A DNA stretch of 64,000 bases from Kangiella aquimarina DSM 16071 (GTDB lineage Bacteria; Pseudomonadota; Gammaproteobacteria; Enterobacterales; Kangiellaceae): positions 211,838 through 275,837 of the forward strand of contig NZ_KB893651.1 of assembly GCF_000374105.1 (NCBI RefSeq), read 5' to 3'. Under the pieces are notes generated by a model. It was not told the origin of the DNA and did no database searches. It saw nothing but the letters and a program-made list of their open reading frames with translations. Below, piece by piece: positions 57,590 to 64,000 of the stretch. Numbering within the stretch: position 1 is the first letter of the stretch; each line of letters opens with the position of its first letter. Made by a program: the position numbers and the translations under genes.

Positions 57590-58459
57590 ATGATCGAAAC
57601 CCCATACCAGGAACAGCTAGTAACCGAAATTCCCAATCAGGTAAATCTTGCATTGCAGGAAGATCTTGGCGGCACTAGCGGTAAGGATGTAACAGCAGAA
57701 CTTATCAGTGAAGACAAAACGGCAACCGGCAAGTTGATTACGCGTGAAGATGCGGTTGTATGTGGTATTGATTGGTTTAACGCAGTTTTTCATAAGCTTG
57801 ATCCTAATATTGAGATTGAATGGTTCTGCCAAGATGGCGACAAGGTTCGCGCTCATGACAAGCTGTGCGAGTTGCGCGGCAATGCCCGTAAAATTCTGAC
57901 CGGTGAACGAACAGCCATGAACTTCCTGCAGACACTTTCAGGAACCGCAACAACCACAGCGCGTTATGCTGCAGAACTCAAAGGCACATCATGCAAACTG
58001 CTGGATACGCGTAAAACAATTCCGATGTTAAGGTTGGCACAAAAATATGCAGTTTATTGCGGTGGTGGGCGAAATCATCGAATTGGACTTTTTGATGCCT
58101 TTTTGATTAAAGAAAATCACATCATCTCTGCTGGCTCGATTAAAAAAGCTGTGCAAAAAGCTCGCCAGCTACACCCCGATATTCTTGTCGAAGTGGAAGT
58201 TGAAACCTTCGCCCAGCTCGACCAGGCATTGGATGCTGGTGCAGACGTCATCATGCTAGACAACTTCTCTATCGACGACATGCGCACGGGAGTAGCTATT
58301 AATCAGGTTCACTCTCATACTGCCCAAATCGAAGCCTCTGGAAATGTTAGCCTGGAAACTCTGCGTGATATTGCAGATACCGGAGTTGACTTCATCTCGG
58401 TAGGCGCCCTGACTAAACATATTCAGGCCGTGGATCTGTCGTTAAGACTCGAGTTATAA
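57590..58459 (+). CDS. nadC: Quinolinate phosphoribosyltransferase NadC
   Basis: This 289-residue type II phosphoribosyltransferase has LQEDLGGTSGKDVTAELI, GERTAMNFLQTLSGTATTTARY, LLDTRKTIPMLRLAQKYAV and GGGRNHRIGLFDAFLIKENHI, then DVIMLDNFSIDDM and VDFISVGALTKH. It converts quinolinate and PRPP to nicotinate mononucleotide in NAD synthesis. In gammaproteobacteria it commonly neighbours ampD and the pilin genes, as here. Confidence 0.97.
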   Translation: MIETPYQEQLVTEIPNQVNLALQEDLGGTSGKDVTAELISEDKTATGKLITREDAVVCGIDWFNAVFHKLDPNIEIEWFCQDGDKVRAHDKLCELRGNARKILTGERTAMNFLQTLSGTATTTARYAAELKGTSCKLLDTRKTIPMLRLAQKYAVYCGGGRNHRIGLFDAFLIKENHIISAGSIKKAVQKARQLHPDILVEVEVETFAQLDQALDAGADVIMLDNFSIDDMRTGVAINQVHSHTAQIEASGNVSLETLRDIADTGVDFISVGALTKHIQAVDLSLRLEL

Positions 58460-58614
58460 CCGACAGTTATTACATTGAAAAAAGCTAATATGGTAGGCTA
58501 ACGCTCGCTTTGTAATGTAAAAAATATATTCCACGCAGGCAGGTTATATACACAAGAAGGCAGACCCAGCGAAGCGAACCCCAGCAAACCAAACAACCAT
58601 ATAGCAAATCGACC

Positions 58615-58917
58615 ATGAGAAAAGGCTACGTCTATATACTGACCAATCCTAGAAAAACTGTGTTATACACAGGAACCACTAATAATTTAGGTAAGCAGCT
58701 ATTCGAGCAAAAGAACAGGATTTCGGAGCGATTAACCCGAAGTTATGGCTGTAATGAACTTGTGTATTACGAAATTACTGAATCCTTGGAAAAAGCACGT
58801 GAACGCGAAGAAGAAATAAAGTCAGAATGTAGAATCGGTAAAGAAACCTTAATTCAGCGATTCAATCCTGAATGGAAAGACCTTTCAGGGGAATTACTGG
58901 CAGTCAAAAAACGTTAA
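58615..58917 (+). CDS. GIY-YIG superfamily protein lacking the catalytic arginine
   Basis: This 100-residue single-domain GIY-YIG protein of the UvrC-N/YhbQ-like type has KGYVYILTNPRKTVLYTGTTNNL at the N-terminus, YGCNELVYYE, and EREEEIK with E65 as the expected metal-binding glutamate. The usual NLxKRxxEHK segment reads NLGKQLFEQK, so the catalytic arginine is Gln28 and the usual His is also Gln. The fold seems intact but nuclease activity is doubtful. It stands alone between nadC and pilA, and its role is unknown. It is a known mobile or orphan family in many genomes. Confidence 0.8.
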   Translation: MRKGYVYILTNPRKTVLYTGTTNNLGKQLFEQKNRISERLTRSYGCNELVYYEITESLEKAREREEEIKSECRIGKETLIQRFNPEWKDLSGELLAVKKR

Positions 58918-59195
58918 AGATTGTATTTAGAGGAATTAGAATAGCTAGAACAAAGTGTCGAAAACACAATTTAAGTACTCAGTTATACTTAATCTAGCCT
59001 TAATTCCAACTAATTAAGTATAAAACTGGCATAAAAATACCTCCGCGTATTTACAATTAGCAATAAATAGGCCCTACAATCGGTTACAAAGCTGACAAAA
59101 ATTGTCACTTTTTCCTTCGTGTGGTCAAAAAAACAACACTTTGTACGCTTTTTGAAAAGCAAATTCGCATATAACTGTGACGTAAATCATTGTTT
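58918..59195 (+). other. Intergenic region upstream of the pilA promoter
   Basis: No coding gene is evident. The main structure is an inverted repeat, TATACTTAAT (58984-58993) and ATTAAGTATA (59013-59022), flanked by AGT and ACT. The remainder is AT-rich. No -24/-12 sigma-54 promoter with GG-N10-GC spacing was recognised, although pilA in Pseudomonas uses one. Confidence 0.5.
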
Positions 59196-59225
59196 TTGCT
59201 CAGTGTCAGGAAATTTAACTATAAT
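59196..59225 (+). promoter_or_regulatory. Predicted sigma-70 promoter of pilA
   Basis: TTGCTC (59196-59201), 18-bp spacer, perfect TATAAT (59220-59225). Transcription near 59232 gives a leader of about 170 nt. Confidence 0.55.
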
Positions 59226-59271
59226 CTGTTGCTATTCATGACACGCAAAGGATATATTTGTTTACAGATTT

Positions 59272-59350
59272 GTTCACACAGGGAAGCGCTACACACTAAC
59301 AGTATTAGCCCGTGTAGTTTTGATCAGATTATACGGAATTCTCTGTGAAC
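59272..59350 (+). promoter_or_regulatory. Structured leader of pilA mRNA
   Basis: GTTCACA (59272-59278) pairs with TGTGAAC (59344-59350), enclosing a nested hairpin: CTACAC (59289-59294)/GTGTAG (59312-59317) with an inner CTAA/TTAG stem (59296-59308). The whole structure lies within the predicted leader and ends about 40 nt before the ribosome-binding site (GGAGAG, 59393-59398). It could control stability or translation of the abundant pilin message. Confidence 0.5.
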
Positions 59351-59404
59351 AGATTTAACTTTAAACAATTTGCAAATTCTTTATAAAGAATAGGAGAGAG
59401 TCTT

Positions 59405-59854
59405 ATGCAAACTAAAAAACAAGCGGGTTTCACCCTTATCGAATTAATGATCGTAATCGCGATCATCGGTATCTTGGCAGCAATCGCTATCCCTGCTTAC
59501 CAAGATTATATTGCTCGTTCACAAATGACATCTGCATTGGCTGAAATAAGCCCGGCTAAAACTCAATACGAAGCTGAATTGAATTCAAATGGTGCATTGG
59601 GTACCTATAGTGTTACACACATGGGATTAGATGCATCTGATGCTGGCACTCGTTGTACTACTGTTGCAGTTAATGCTCCGATCGCCGATGGCTCTGCTAA
59701 TCCTGGTATTGCTTGTACAGTAGGTGGTACGCCTGCAGTTGCTGGTGCTATCATTAATCTTAACAGAAGTGCTACTGGTGCATGGACATGTGTTGTAGAT
59801 ACTGCTGCTGCGGGTGCGTGGAAATCATCATTTATGCCAACAGGCTGTAACTAA
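59405..59854 (+). CDS. pilA: Type IV major pilin PilA
   Basis: This 149-residue type IV prepilin has a short basic leader MQTKKQAG cleaved before F9 by PilD. The hydrophobic helix [31 protein letters not shown] carries the assembly glutamate at mature position 5 (E13). The globular domain is rich in Ala, Thr and Gly, and C-terminal cysteines, including the penultimate Cys, probably form the D-region disulfide. Its strong ribosome-binding site, own promoter and strong terminator suit high expression. Confidence 0.96.
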   Translation: MQTKKQAGFTLIELMIVIAIIGILAAIAIPAYQDYIARSQMTSALAEISPAKTQYEAELNSNGALGTYSVTHMGLDASDAGTRCTTVAVNAPIADGSANPGIACTVGGTPAVAGAIINLNRSATGAWTCVVDTAAAGAWKSSFMPTGCN

Positions 59855-59871
59855 TCATTTATAGTTACGAT

Positions 59872-59900
59872 AAAAACGGGCTTCGGCCCGTTTTTTTTTG
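59872..59900 (+). terminator. Rho-independent terminator after pilA
   Basis: AAAAACGGGC (59872-59881), UUCG tetraloop (59882-59885), GCCCG followed by nine T. A strong hairpin separating pilA from pilB. Confidence 0.93.
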
Positions 59901-59977
59901 CGCGTAAATCTATATTGACAATATAGGCTTTTTATTCAAGGATATAAACTGGTCTTTTAAACTGTTTACTAAATATT

Positions 59978-61690
59978 ATGACTCTAGCAGATACTGGTCT
60001 ATCAGGATTGGCACACTTATTAGTTGCTGAGGGCCTATTGAGTAAAGAAAAGGTCCAACAAGCAGTAAAAAATGCTAAAGAAGAAAAGCTTGGACTTATA
60101 GACTGGCTAGTAACTGCAGGTTGGCTTGAAGGCAAACAAGCTGCTAAAGCACAAGCTTTAAATTTTGGTTACCCATACTTTGATCTTTCTAGCATTGCTT
60201 TTGAAAATATTCCCAAGGATGTTATAGATCTTAAACTCATGCAGGCTCACAGAGCCGTTCCTCTCTACAAGCGCGGTACTCGTCTATTTGTTGCCGTTTC
60301 TGATGCAACTAATATTAAAAGCTTGGAAGAGATCCGCTTCCAAACAGGCTGCTCTGTTGAAGCTGTACTGGTAGAGCCAAACAAGCTGGAAGCAGTTGTT
60401 AGTAAACTTATCGAAGAGAAAGAAAATGAGACACTTTCTGATTTTGATGATGCTGACTTAGATAATATTGACTTAGACGCGGTCGATCCTGATGCTGAGC
60501 AGGATATGGATGAAGGGGCTGGTGGTGAAGATGCTCCCGTGGTCAAGTTTGTTAAGCAGATGTTGGTATCCGCGATACGTAAAGGTGCATCGGATTTACA
60601 CTTTGAGCCATATGAGAAGAAATACCGCGTACGTTTTCGTATCGATGGCATGTTGCATGAAGTTGCATCACCTCCCGTACAATTAGCAGGGCGTATTTCA
60701 GCTCGTTTGAAAGTTCTGTCTGGCCTTGATATTTCTGAGCGTCGGGTTCCACAGGATGGTCGTGTCAAGCTTAAAATCTCTAAAACTAAAGCTATCGATT
60801 TCCGTGTTAATACCCTGCCTACCTTATTTGGTGAAAAAATCGTAATGCGGATTCTGGATCCCTCACAAGCAATGTTGGGTATTGATGCATTAGGTTTTGA
60901 TCCTAAGCAGAAAAAGGACTTCATGAGAGCTATAGAAAAGCCACAGGGTATGGTGCTGGTAACAGGTCCAACAGGTTCTGGTAAAACGGTCACCCTCTAT
61001 ACCGGCGTTAATATTTTAAATGATGAATATAAAAATATTTCGACCGCAGAAGATCCGGTTGAGATTAACTTACATGGTATTAACCAGGTCAATGTTAATG
61101 TCAAAGCAGGTTTAACTTTCGCATCGGCATTGAGAGCTTTCCTGCGTCAGGATCCGGATATTGTGCTGGTTGGTGAGATTCGAGATCTGGAAACAGCCGA
61201 AATAGCCATTAAAGCAGCTCAAACGGGTCACTTAGTATTATCTACTCTGCATACTAACTCAGCGCCGGAAACCTTGACTCGTCTCGTAAACATGGGGGTT
61301 GCGCCTTTTAATATTGCTACAACAGTCAATCTGGTTGTGGCTCAACGACTGGCTAGGCGCCTTTGTGAACATTGTAAGAAGCCTTCGGATTTACCAAAAG
61401 AAGCATTGCTTGAAGAAGGTTTTAGTGAGGAAGAGCTGAACGAACTCACAATTTATGAGCCAGTAGGTTGCGATAAATGCACAATGGGCTATAAAGGTCG
61501 TGTAGGTTTATTCCAGGTTATGCCTGTTTCAGAGGAAAATGGTCGTATTATTATGGAAGGTGGTAATGCGATAGATATCGCTGATCAGGCCAAAAAAGAG
61601 GGGATTCCAGACCTACGAAGAGCAGGGCTTAATAAAGTTAAGGCAGGATTAACTAGTCTTGCTGAAGTCAATCGTGTGACTCAGGATTAG
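59978..61690 (+). CDS. pilB: Type IV pilus extension ATPase PilB
   Basis: This 570-residue secretion-type ATPase has an N-terminal MshEN domain (about 1-150), an acidic hinge (EDADLDN-type segment at about 155-180), and a catalytic core with SDLHFEPYEKKYRVRFRIDG, Walker A GPTGSGKT at 330-337, the Asp box, and Walker B with DIVLVGEIRDLETAEIA. A tetracysteine zinc site is CEHC at 463-466 with CDKC about 35 residues later. It powers pilus polymerisation at the cytoplasmic face of the inner membrane. It follows pilA after a terminator and so probably has separate expression. Confidence 0.97.
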   Translation: MTLADTGLSGLAHLLVAEGLLSKEKVQQAVKNAKEEKLGLIDWLVTAGWLEGKQAAKAQALNFGYPYFDLSSIAFENIPKDVIDLKLMQAHRAVPLYKRGTRLFVAVSDATNIKSLEEIRFQTGCSVEAVLVEPNKLEAVVSKLIEEKENETLSDFDDADLDNIDLDAVDPDAEQDMDEGAGGEDAPVVKFVKQMLVSAIRKGASDLHFEPYEKKYRVRFRIDGMLHEVASPPVQLAGRISARLKVLSGLDISERRVPQDGRVKLKISKTKAIDFRVNTLPTLFGEKIVMRILDPSQAMLGIDALGFDPKQKKDFMRAIEKPQGMVLVTGPTGSGKTVTLYTGVNILNDEYKNISTAEDPVEINLHGINQVNVNVKAGLTFASALRAFLRQDPDIVLVGEIRDLETAEIAIKAAQTGHLVLSTLHTNSAPETLTRLVNMGVAPFNIATTVNLVVAQRLARRLCEHCKKPSDLPKEALLEEGFSEEELNELTIYEPVGCDKCTMGYKGRVGLFQVMPVSEENGRIIMEGGNAIDIADQAKKEGIPDLRRAGLNKVKAGLTSLAEVNRVTQD

Positions 61691-61720
61691 GTATAGAAAT
61701 CTATTAAGTTTTTGGGGAGG

Positions 61721-61748
61721 GTGTCCTGAACTAAAGTGGACACTTTAG
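61721..61748 (+). repeat. Overlapping, mutually exclusive hairpins between pilB and pilC (IS3-like end)
   Basis: GTGTCC (61721-61726) can pair with GGACAC (61738-61743), while CTAAAGTG (61731-61738) can pair with CACTTTAG (61741-61748). Both cannot form together. There is no T tract. TGTCCTGAACTAAAGTGGAC resembles the terminal sequences of IS3-family elements, which often end TG...AGTGGACAC. Whether this is a remnant terminus or a regulatory stem is unresolved. Confidence 0.55.
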
Positions 61749-61779
61749 CCATAACGGTACATTAGAAAGGTAATTGAAA

Positions 61780-63030
61780 ATGGCAACTGCAGTTAAACGG
61801 AAATCAGCTAAAGCAAGTAAGAGTAAGGTTAAGCTCAAAAACTTCCAGTGGACTGGTGTAAATAAACAGGGGCAAAAAATTAAGGGGAAAATGCCTGCTG
61901 AAAATCAAGATATAGTAAAACAACAACTCCTAAAGCAAGGGATAACGCCTAAAGCAATTAACGCAGAGCTATTTTCTTTTGGCGGCTCAAAAAAGTCGAT
62001 TAAGCCTGTAGATATTGCAGTTTTCTTACGTCAGTTAGCAATTATGATGAAAGCAGGTGTGCCATTAGTTCAGTCTTTTGACATTATTGGTAAGGGGCAT
62101 GAAAACCCCAGCGTTCAGGACTTGGTGATGGATGTCAAACAGGACGTTGAGTCTGGTAATCCATTTGCGGAGTCTTTAAGAAAGCATCCTAAATACTTTG
62201 ATGATTTGGTTTGTGACTTGATTCATGCGGGTGAACAGTCAGGTACCTTAGAGCAAATGTTAGATCGGATTGCAACTTATAAAGAAAAGTCAGAAGCCTT
62301 GAAGTCTAAAATTAAATCCGCATTGATGTATCCAGCTGCTGTTGTAGTTGTTTCAATTGCTGTGACAGCGATCTTGCTTATTTATGTGGTACCAATGTTT
62401 TCACAATTATTTGAAGGTGCGGGAGCGGATCTACCTGCATTCACACAAATGGTTGTAGACATGTCCGAAAACGTACAGCAGTATTGGTATTTATATTTAT
62501 TTGTAATGATTGGCATAGTTGTGGCTTACTCCCAGTTGAATAAAAGCTCTCAGTCATTTAGAGATGGCAAAGATAAATTGCTTTTAAAGTTTCCTATTTT
62601 TGGCCCATTGATCCAAAAGGCAGCTGTAGCAAGATACGCTCGTACATTGGCTACCACTTTTGCAGCGGGCGTACCTTTAGTTGACGCACTGGACTCTGCG
62701 GCAGGAGCGTCAGGGAATGCGGTGTATAGAGATGCGATTAAAAAAATTAAAGAAGATGTTACCACCGGTTTGCAAATAAATATGGCAATGGCTTCAACAG
62801 GAGTATTTCCTAATATGGTTACTCAAATGGTAGCCATTGGCGAAGAGTCGGGTGCTGTTGATACTATGTTAGCAAAAGTTGCGGATATATATGAACAAGA
62901 AGTAGATGATGCTGTGGATGGTATCAGTTCACTTATTGAGCCTTTTGTAATTGTATTCCTTGGTACAGTCGTAGGTGGTTTAGTAGTTGCCATGTACTTA
63001 CCTGTATTCCAAATGGGAAGTGCATTCTAA
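61780..63030 (+). CDS. pilC: Type IV pilus inner-membrane platform protein PilC
   Basis: This 416-residue protein has a basic N-terminus and two GspF domains (about 80-205 and 285-405; PVDIAVFLRQLAIMMKAGVPLVQSFDIIG and AVARYARTLATTFAAGVPLVDALDSAAGASGN). Membrane helices are at about 178-198, 228-246 and 385-410. PilC couples the PilB motor to pilin subunits. A TTG at 61774 is an alternative start, but AAAGG at 61766-61770 fits ATG 61780 (9 nt). Confidence 0.96.
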   Translation: MATAVKRKSAKASKSKVKLKNFQWTGVNKQGQKIKGKMPAENQDIVKQQLLKQGITPKAINAELFSFGGSKKSIKPVDIAVFLRQLAIMMKAGVPLVQSFDIIGKGHENPSVQDLVMDVKQDVESGNPFAESLRKHPKYFDDLVCDLIHAGEQSGTLEQMLDRIATYKEKSEALKSKIKSALMYPAAVVVVSIAVTAILLIYVVPMFSQLFEGAGADLPAFTQMVVDMSENVQQYWYLYLFVMIGIVVAYSQLNKSSQSFRDGKDKLLLKFPIFGPLIQKAAVARYARTLATTFAAGVPLVDALDSAAGASGNAVYRDAIKKIKEDVTTGLQINMAMASTGVFPNMVTQMVAIGEESGAVDTMLAKVADIYEQEVDDAVDGISSLIEPFVIVFLGTVVGGLVVAMYLPVFQMGSAF

Positions 63031-63060
63031 TCGTCCTAATACTACAGTAAAGTCAAAATA

Positions 63061-63969
63061 ATGATCGAAATACTTTCTTCAAACCTGCCCGTGTTGGCAG
63101 GTTTAGTTTTTATACTGGGGCTATTAACGGGGAGCTTTTTGAATGTGGTGATTCATAGGCTACCATTGATTTTAGGTAGAGAGTGGCGAGCAACTGCTAC
63201 AGAAATTTTGACCGAAGCAAATTGCAGCGTTTCATGCCCAAAAGATGAGCTACCTAAAAAGTACAACTTGATGACACCTGCTTCTGCATGCCCTAAATGC
63301 CATCATAAAATCACTGCCTTAGAAAATATTCCGGTTTTTAGCTGGTTGTTTCTTGGCGGTAAGTGCTCCAACTGCAAAACAAAGATCAGTGGCCGTTACC
63401 CTTTTGTGGAGCTATTGACAGCTCTCACATTTCTTGTCTGTGCAATTACCTTTGGTTGGTCTTGGTCTTTAGCGTTTGCTTTAATTTTTACCTGTTTTTT
63501 GATTGCTGGTAGTTTTATTGACTACGACCACAAGATTTTACCTGATCAATTGACTCTGCCTTTAGTTTGGATTGGTGTGACTGCGGCGCTTTGGCTAGCA
63601 CCAGCAGATTCGTTACCAGGGTTTGCGAAGGATCTTCCATCATCGGTGATAGGAGCCTTAGCAGGTTACTTGTCGTTATGGTCGATTTACTGGTTATTTA
63701 AACTTCTAACTGGTAAAGAAGGCATGGGTCACGGTGATTTTAAATTATTGGCAGCAATTGGCGCTTTTCTTGGTTGGCAAATGCTCCCTCTTGTGATTCT
63801 ATTATCAACGGTTACAGGCGCAGTTTTAGGCATTATTACCATGGTTATCAGCAAAAAAGGGCGTGATTATAAAATACCGTTTGGGCCATTTTTAGCAATT
63901 GCAGGCTGGATTGCGTTAATCTGGGGTGAAACGATAACCAATACCTATATTCAGATGCTACAGCCATAG
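63061..63969 (+). CDS. pilD: Prepilin peptidase PilD
   Basis: This 302-residue bifunctional aspartic peptidase and N-methyltransferase has GLLTGSFLNVVIHRLP, the cytoplasmic zinc-binding pair CPKC and CSNC (about residues 78-104), and catalytic aspartates in IDYDHKILPD and GMGHGDFKLLAAIGAFLG. It cleaves the PilA leader peptide and methylates the new N-terminal phenylalanine. About eight membrane helices follow the cytoplasmic domain. It ends the pilABCD cluster. coaE commonly follows in relatives but would lie outside the window. Confidence 0.97.
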   Translation: MIEILSSNLPVLAGLVFILGLLTGSFLNVVIHRLPLILGREWRATATEILTEANCSVSCPKDELPKKYNLMTPASACPKCHHKITALENIPVFSWLFLGGKCSNCKTKISGRYPFVELLTALTFLVCAITFGWSWSLAFALIFTCFLIAGSFIDYDHKILPDQLTLPLVWIGVTAALWLAPADSLPGFAKDLPSSVIGALAGYLSLWSIYWLFKLLTGKEGMGHGDFKLLAAIGAFLGWQMLPLVILLSTVTGAVLGIITMVISKKGRDYKIPFGPFLAIAGWIALIWGETITNTYIQMLQP

Positions 63970-64000
63970 CAACCCCCGAAGTGGATAGTGGCAAAATGAG

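Noticed and set aside
58918-59404. A sigma-54 promoter for pilA
   Set aside because: I checked the GG/GC pairs and none has the required 10-bp spacing with a TGGCAC/TTGCA context. A good sigma-70 promoter is present instead.
60265-60993. A 242-codon antisense frame within pilB
   Set aside because: pilB is intact with all ATPase motifs. The antisense translation is serine-rich and resembles no protein, as expected for a codon-bias shadow.
61691-61779. A complete insertion sequence between pilB and pilC
   Set aside because: The spacer is under 100 bp with no transposase. Only a terminus-like motif is seen, reported as a low-certainty finding.

Overview
The window is a stretch of core chromosome from a gammaproteobacterium of moderate, slightly AT-rich base composition. 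Gene content and order match the Escherichia/Pseudomonas-type ancestral layout: the lpt/kds/rpoN block, the degS/zapG/zapE/rplM-rpsI/sspAB block, the rsmI/lpoA/yraN/diaA/dolP block, a complete dcw cluster, and a nadC-linked type IV pilus cluster. The protein sequences look most like those of marine Kangiella-type bacteria. That genus-level guess is from memory and unconfirmed.

Layout. 1-5.5 kb: 3'-truncated darP (minus), a TonB-dependent receptor (minus), pmbA/tldE (plus) and mgtE (minus). 5.6-13.6 kb, all minus: a calcium/sodium antiporter, kdsD-kdsC-lptC-lptA-lptB with 1-4 nt overlaps, a terminator, then rpoN-hpf-ptsN-rapZ. 13.9-15.5 kb (plus): ibaG-murA, ending in a terminator shared with the convergent degS-like gene. 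15.5-20.4 kb: degS and zapG (minus), a YjdF-like membrane protein, a small secreted charged protein, an alpha/beta hydrolase and zapE (plus). 20.4-27 kb: an orphan membrane protein and an HU-family gene (minus), rplM-rpsI, petABC (cytochrome bc1) and sspAB (plus). 27-31.4 kb: dolP, diaA, yraN, lpoA (minus) and rsmI (plus). 31.4-33.1 kb: a DUF3016 protein, the RNase P RNA gene rnpB followed by ~100-bp tandem copies of its own 3' end, and a DUF2784 protein.

33.2-51.7 kb is the whole division and cell wall cluster: mraZ-rsmH-ftsL-ftsI-murE-murF-mraY-murD-ftsW-murG-murC-ddlB-ftsQ-ftsA-ftsZ-lpxC. It starts from a clear sigma-70-type promoter followed by four 10-bp-phased MraZ-like operator repeats. 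Most genes overlap or abut, so translational coupling is likely. 51.8-56.8 kb: a DciA-like gene (minus), an M23 peptidase, secA, mutT and yacG. 56.9-64 kb: ampD, nadC, a degenerate GIY-YIG protein, then pilA-pilB-pilC-pilD, which make, export and process type IV pilin.

I see no tRNA, CRISPR array, prophage, defence island or complete insertion sequence, and no convincing wholly new multi-gene system. The most interesting material is non-coding: the rnpB 3'-end repeats, the structured pilA leader, the switchable hairpins between pilB and pilC that resemble an IS3-type end, and a large hairpin after ftsZ. At protein level the notable points are a coiled-coil insertion in cytochrome c1, a GIY-YIG protein that lost its catalytic arginine, and an orphan membrane protein. 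Promoters and terminators were read by eye against consensus and are predictions.
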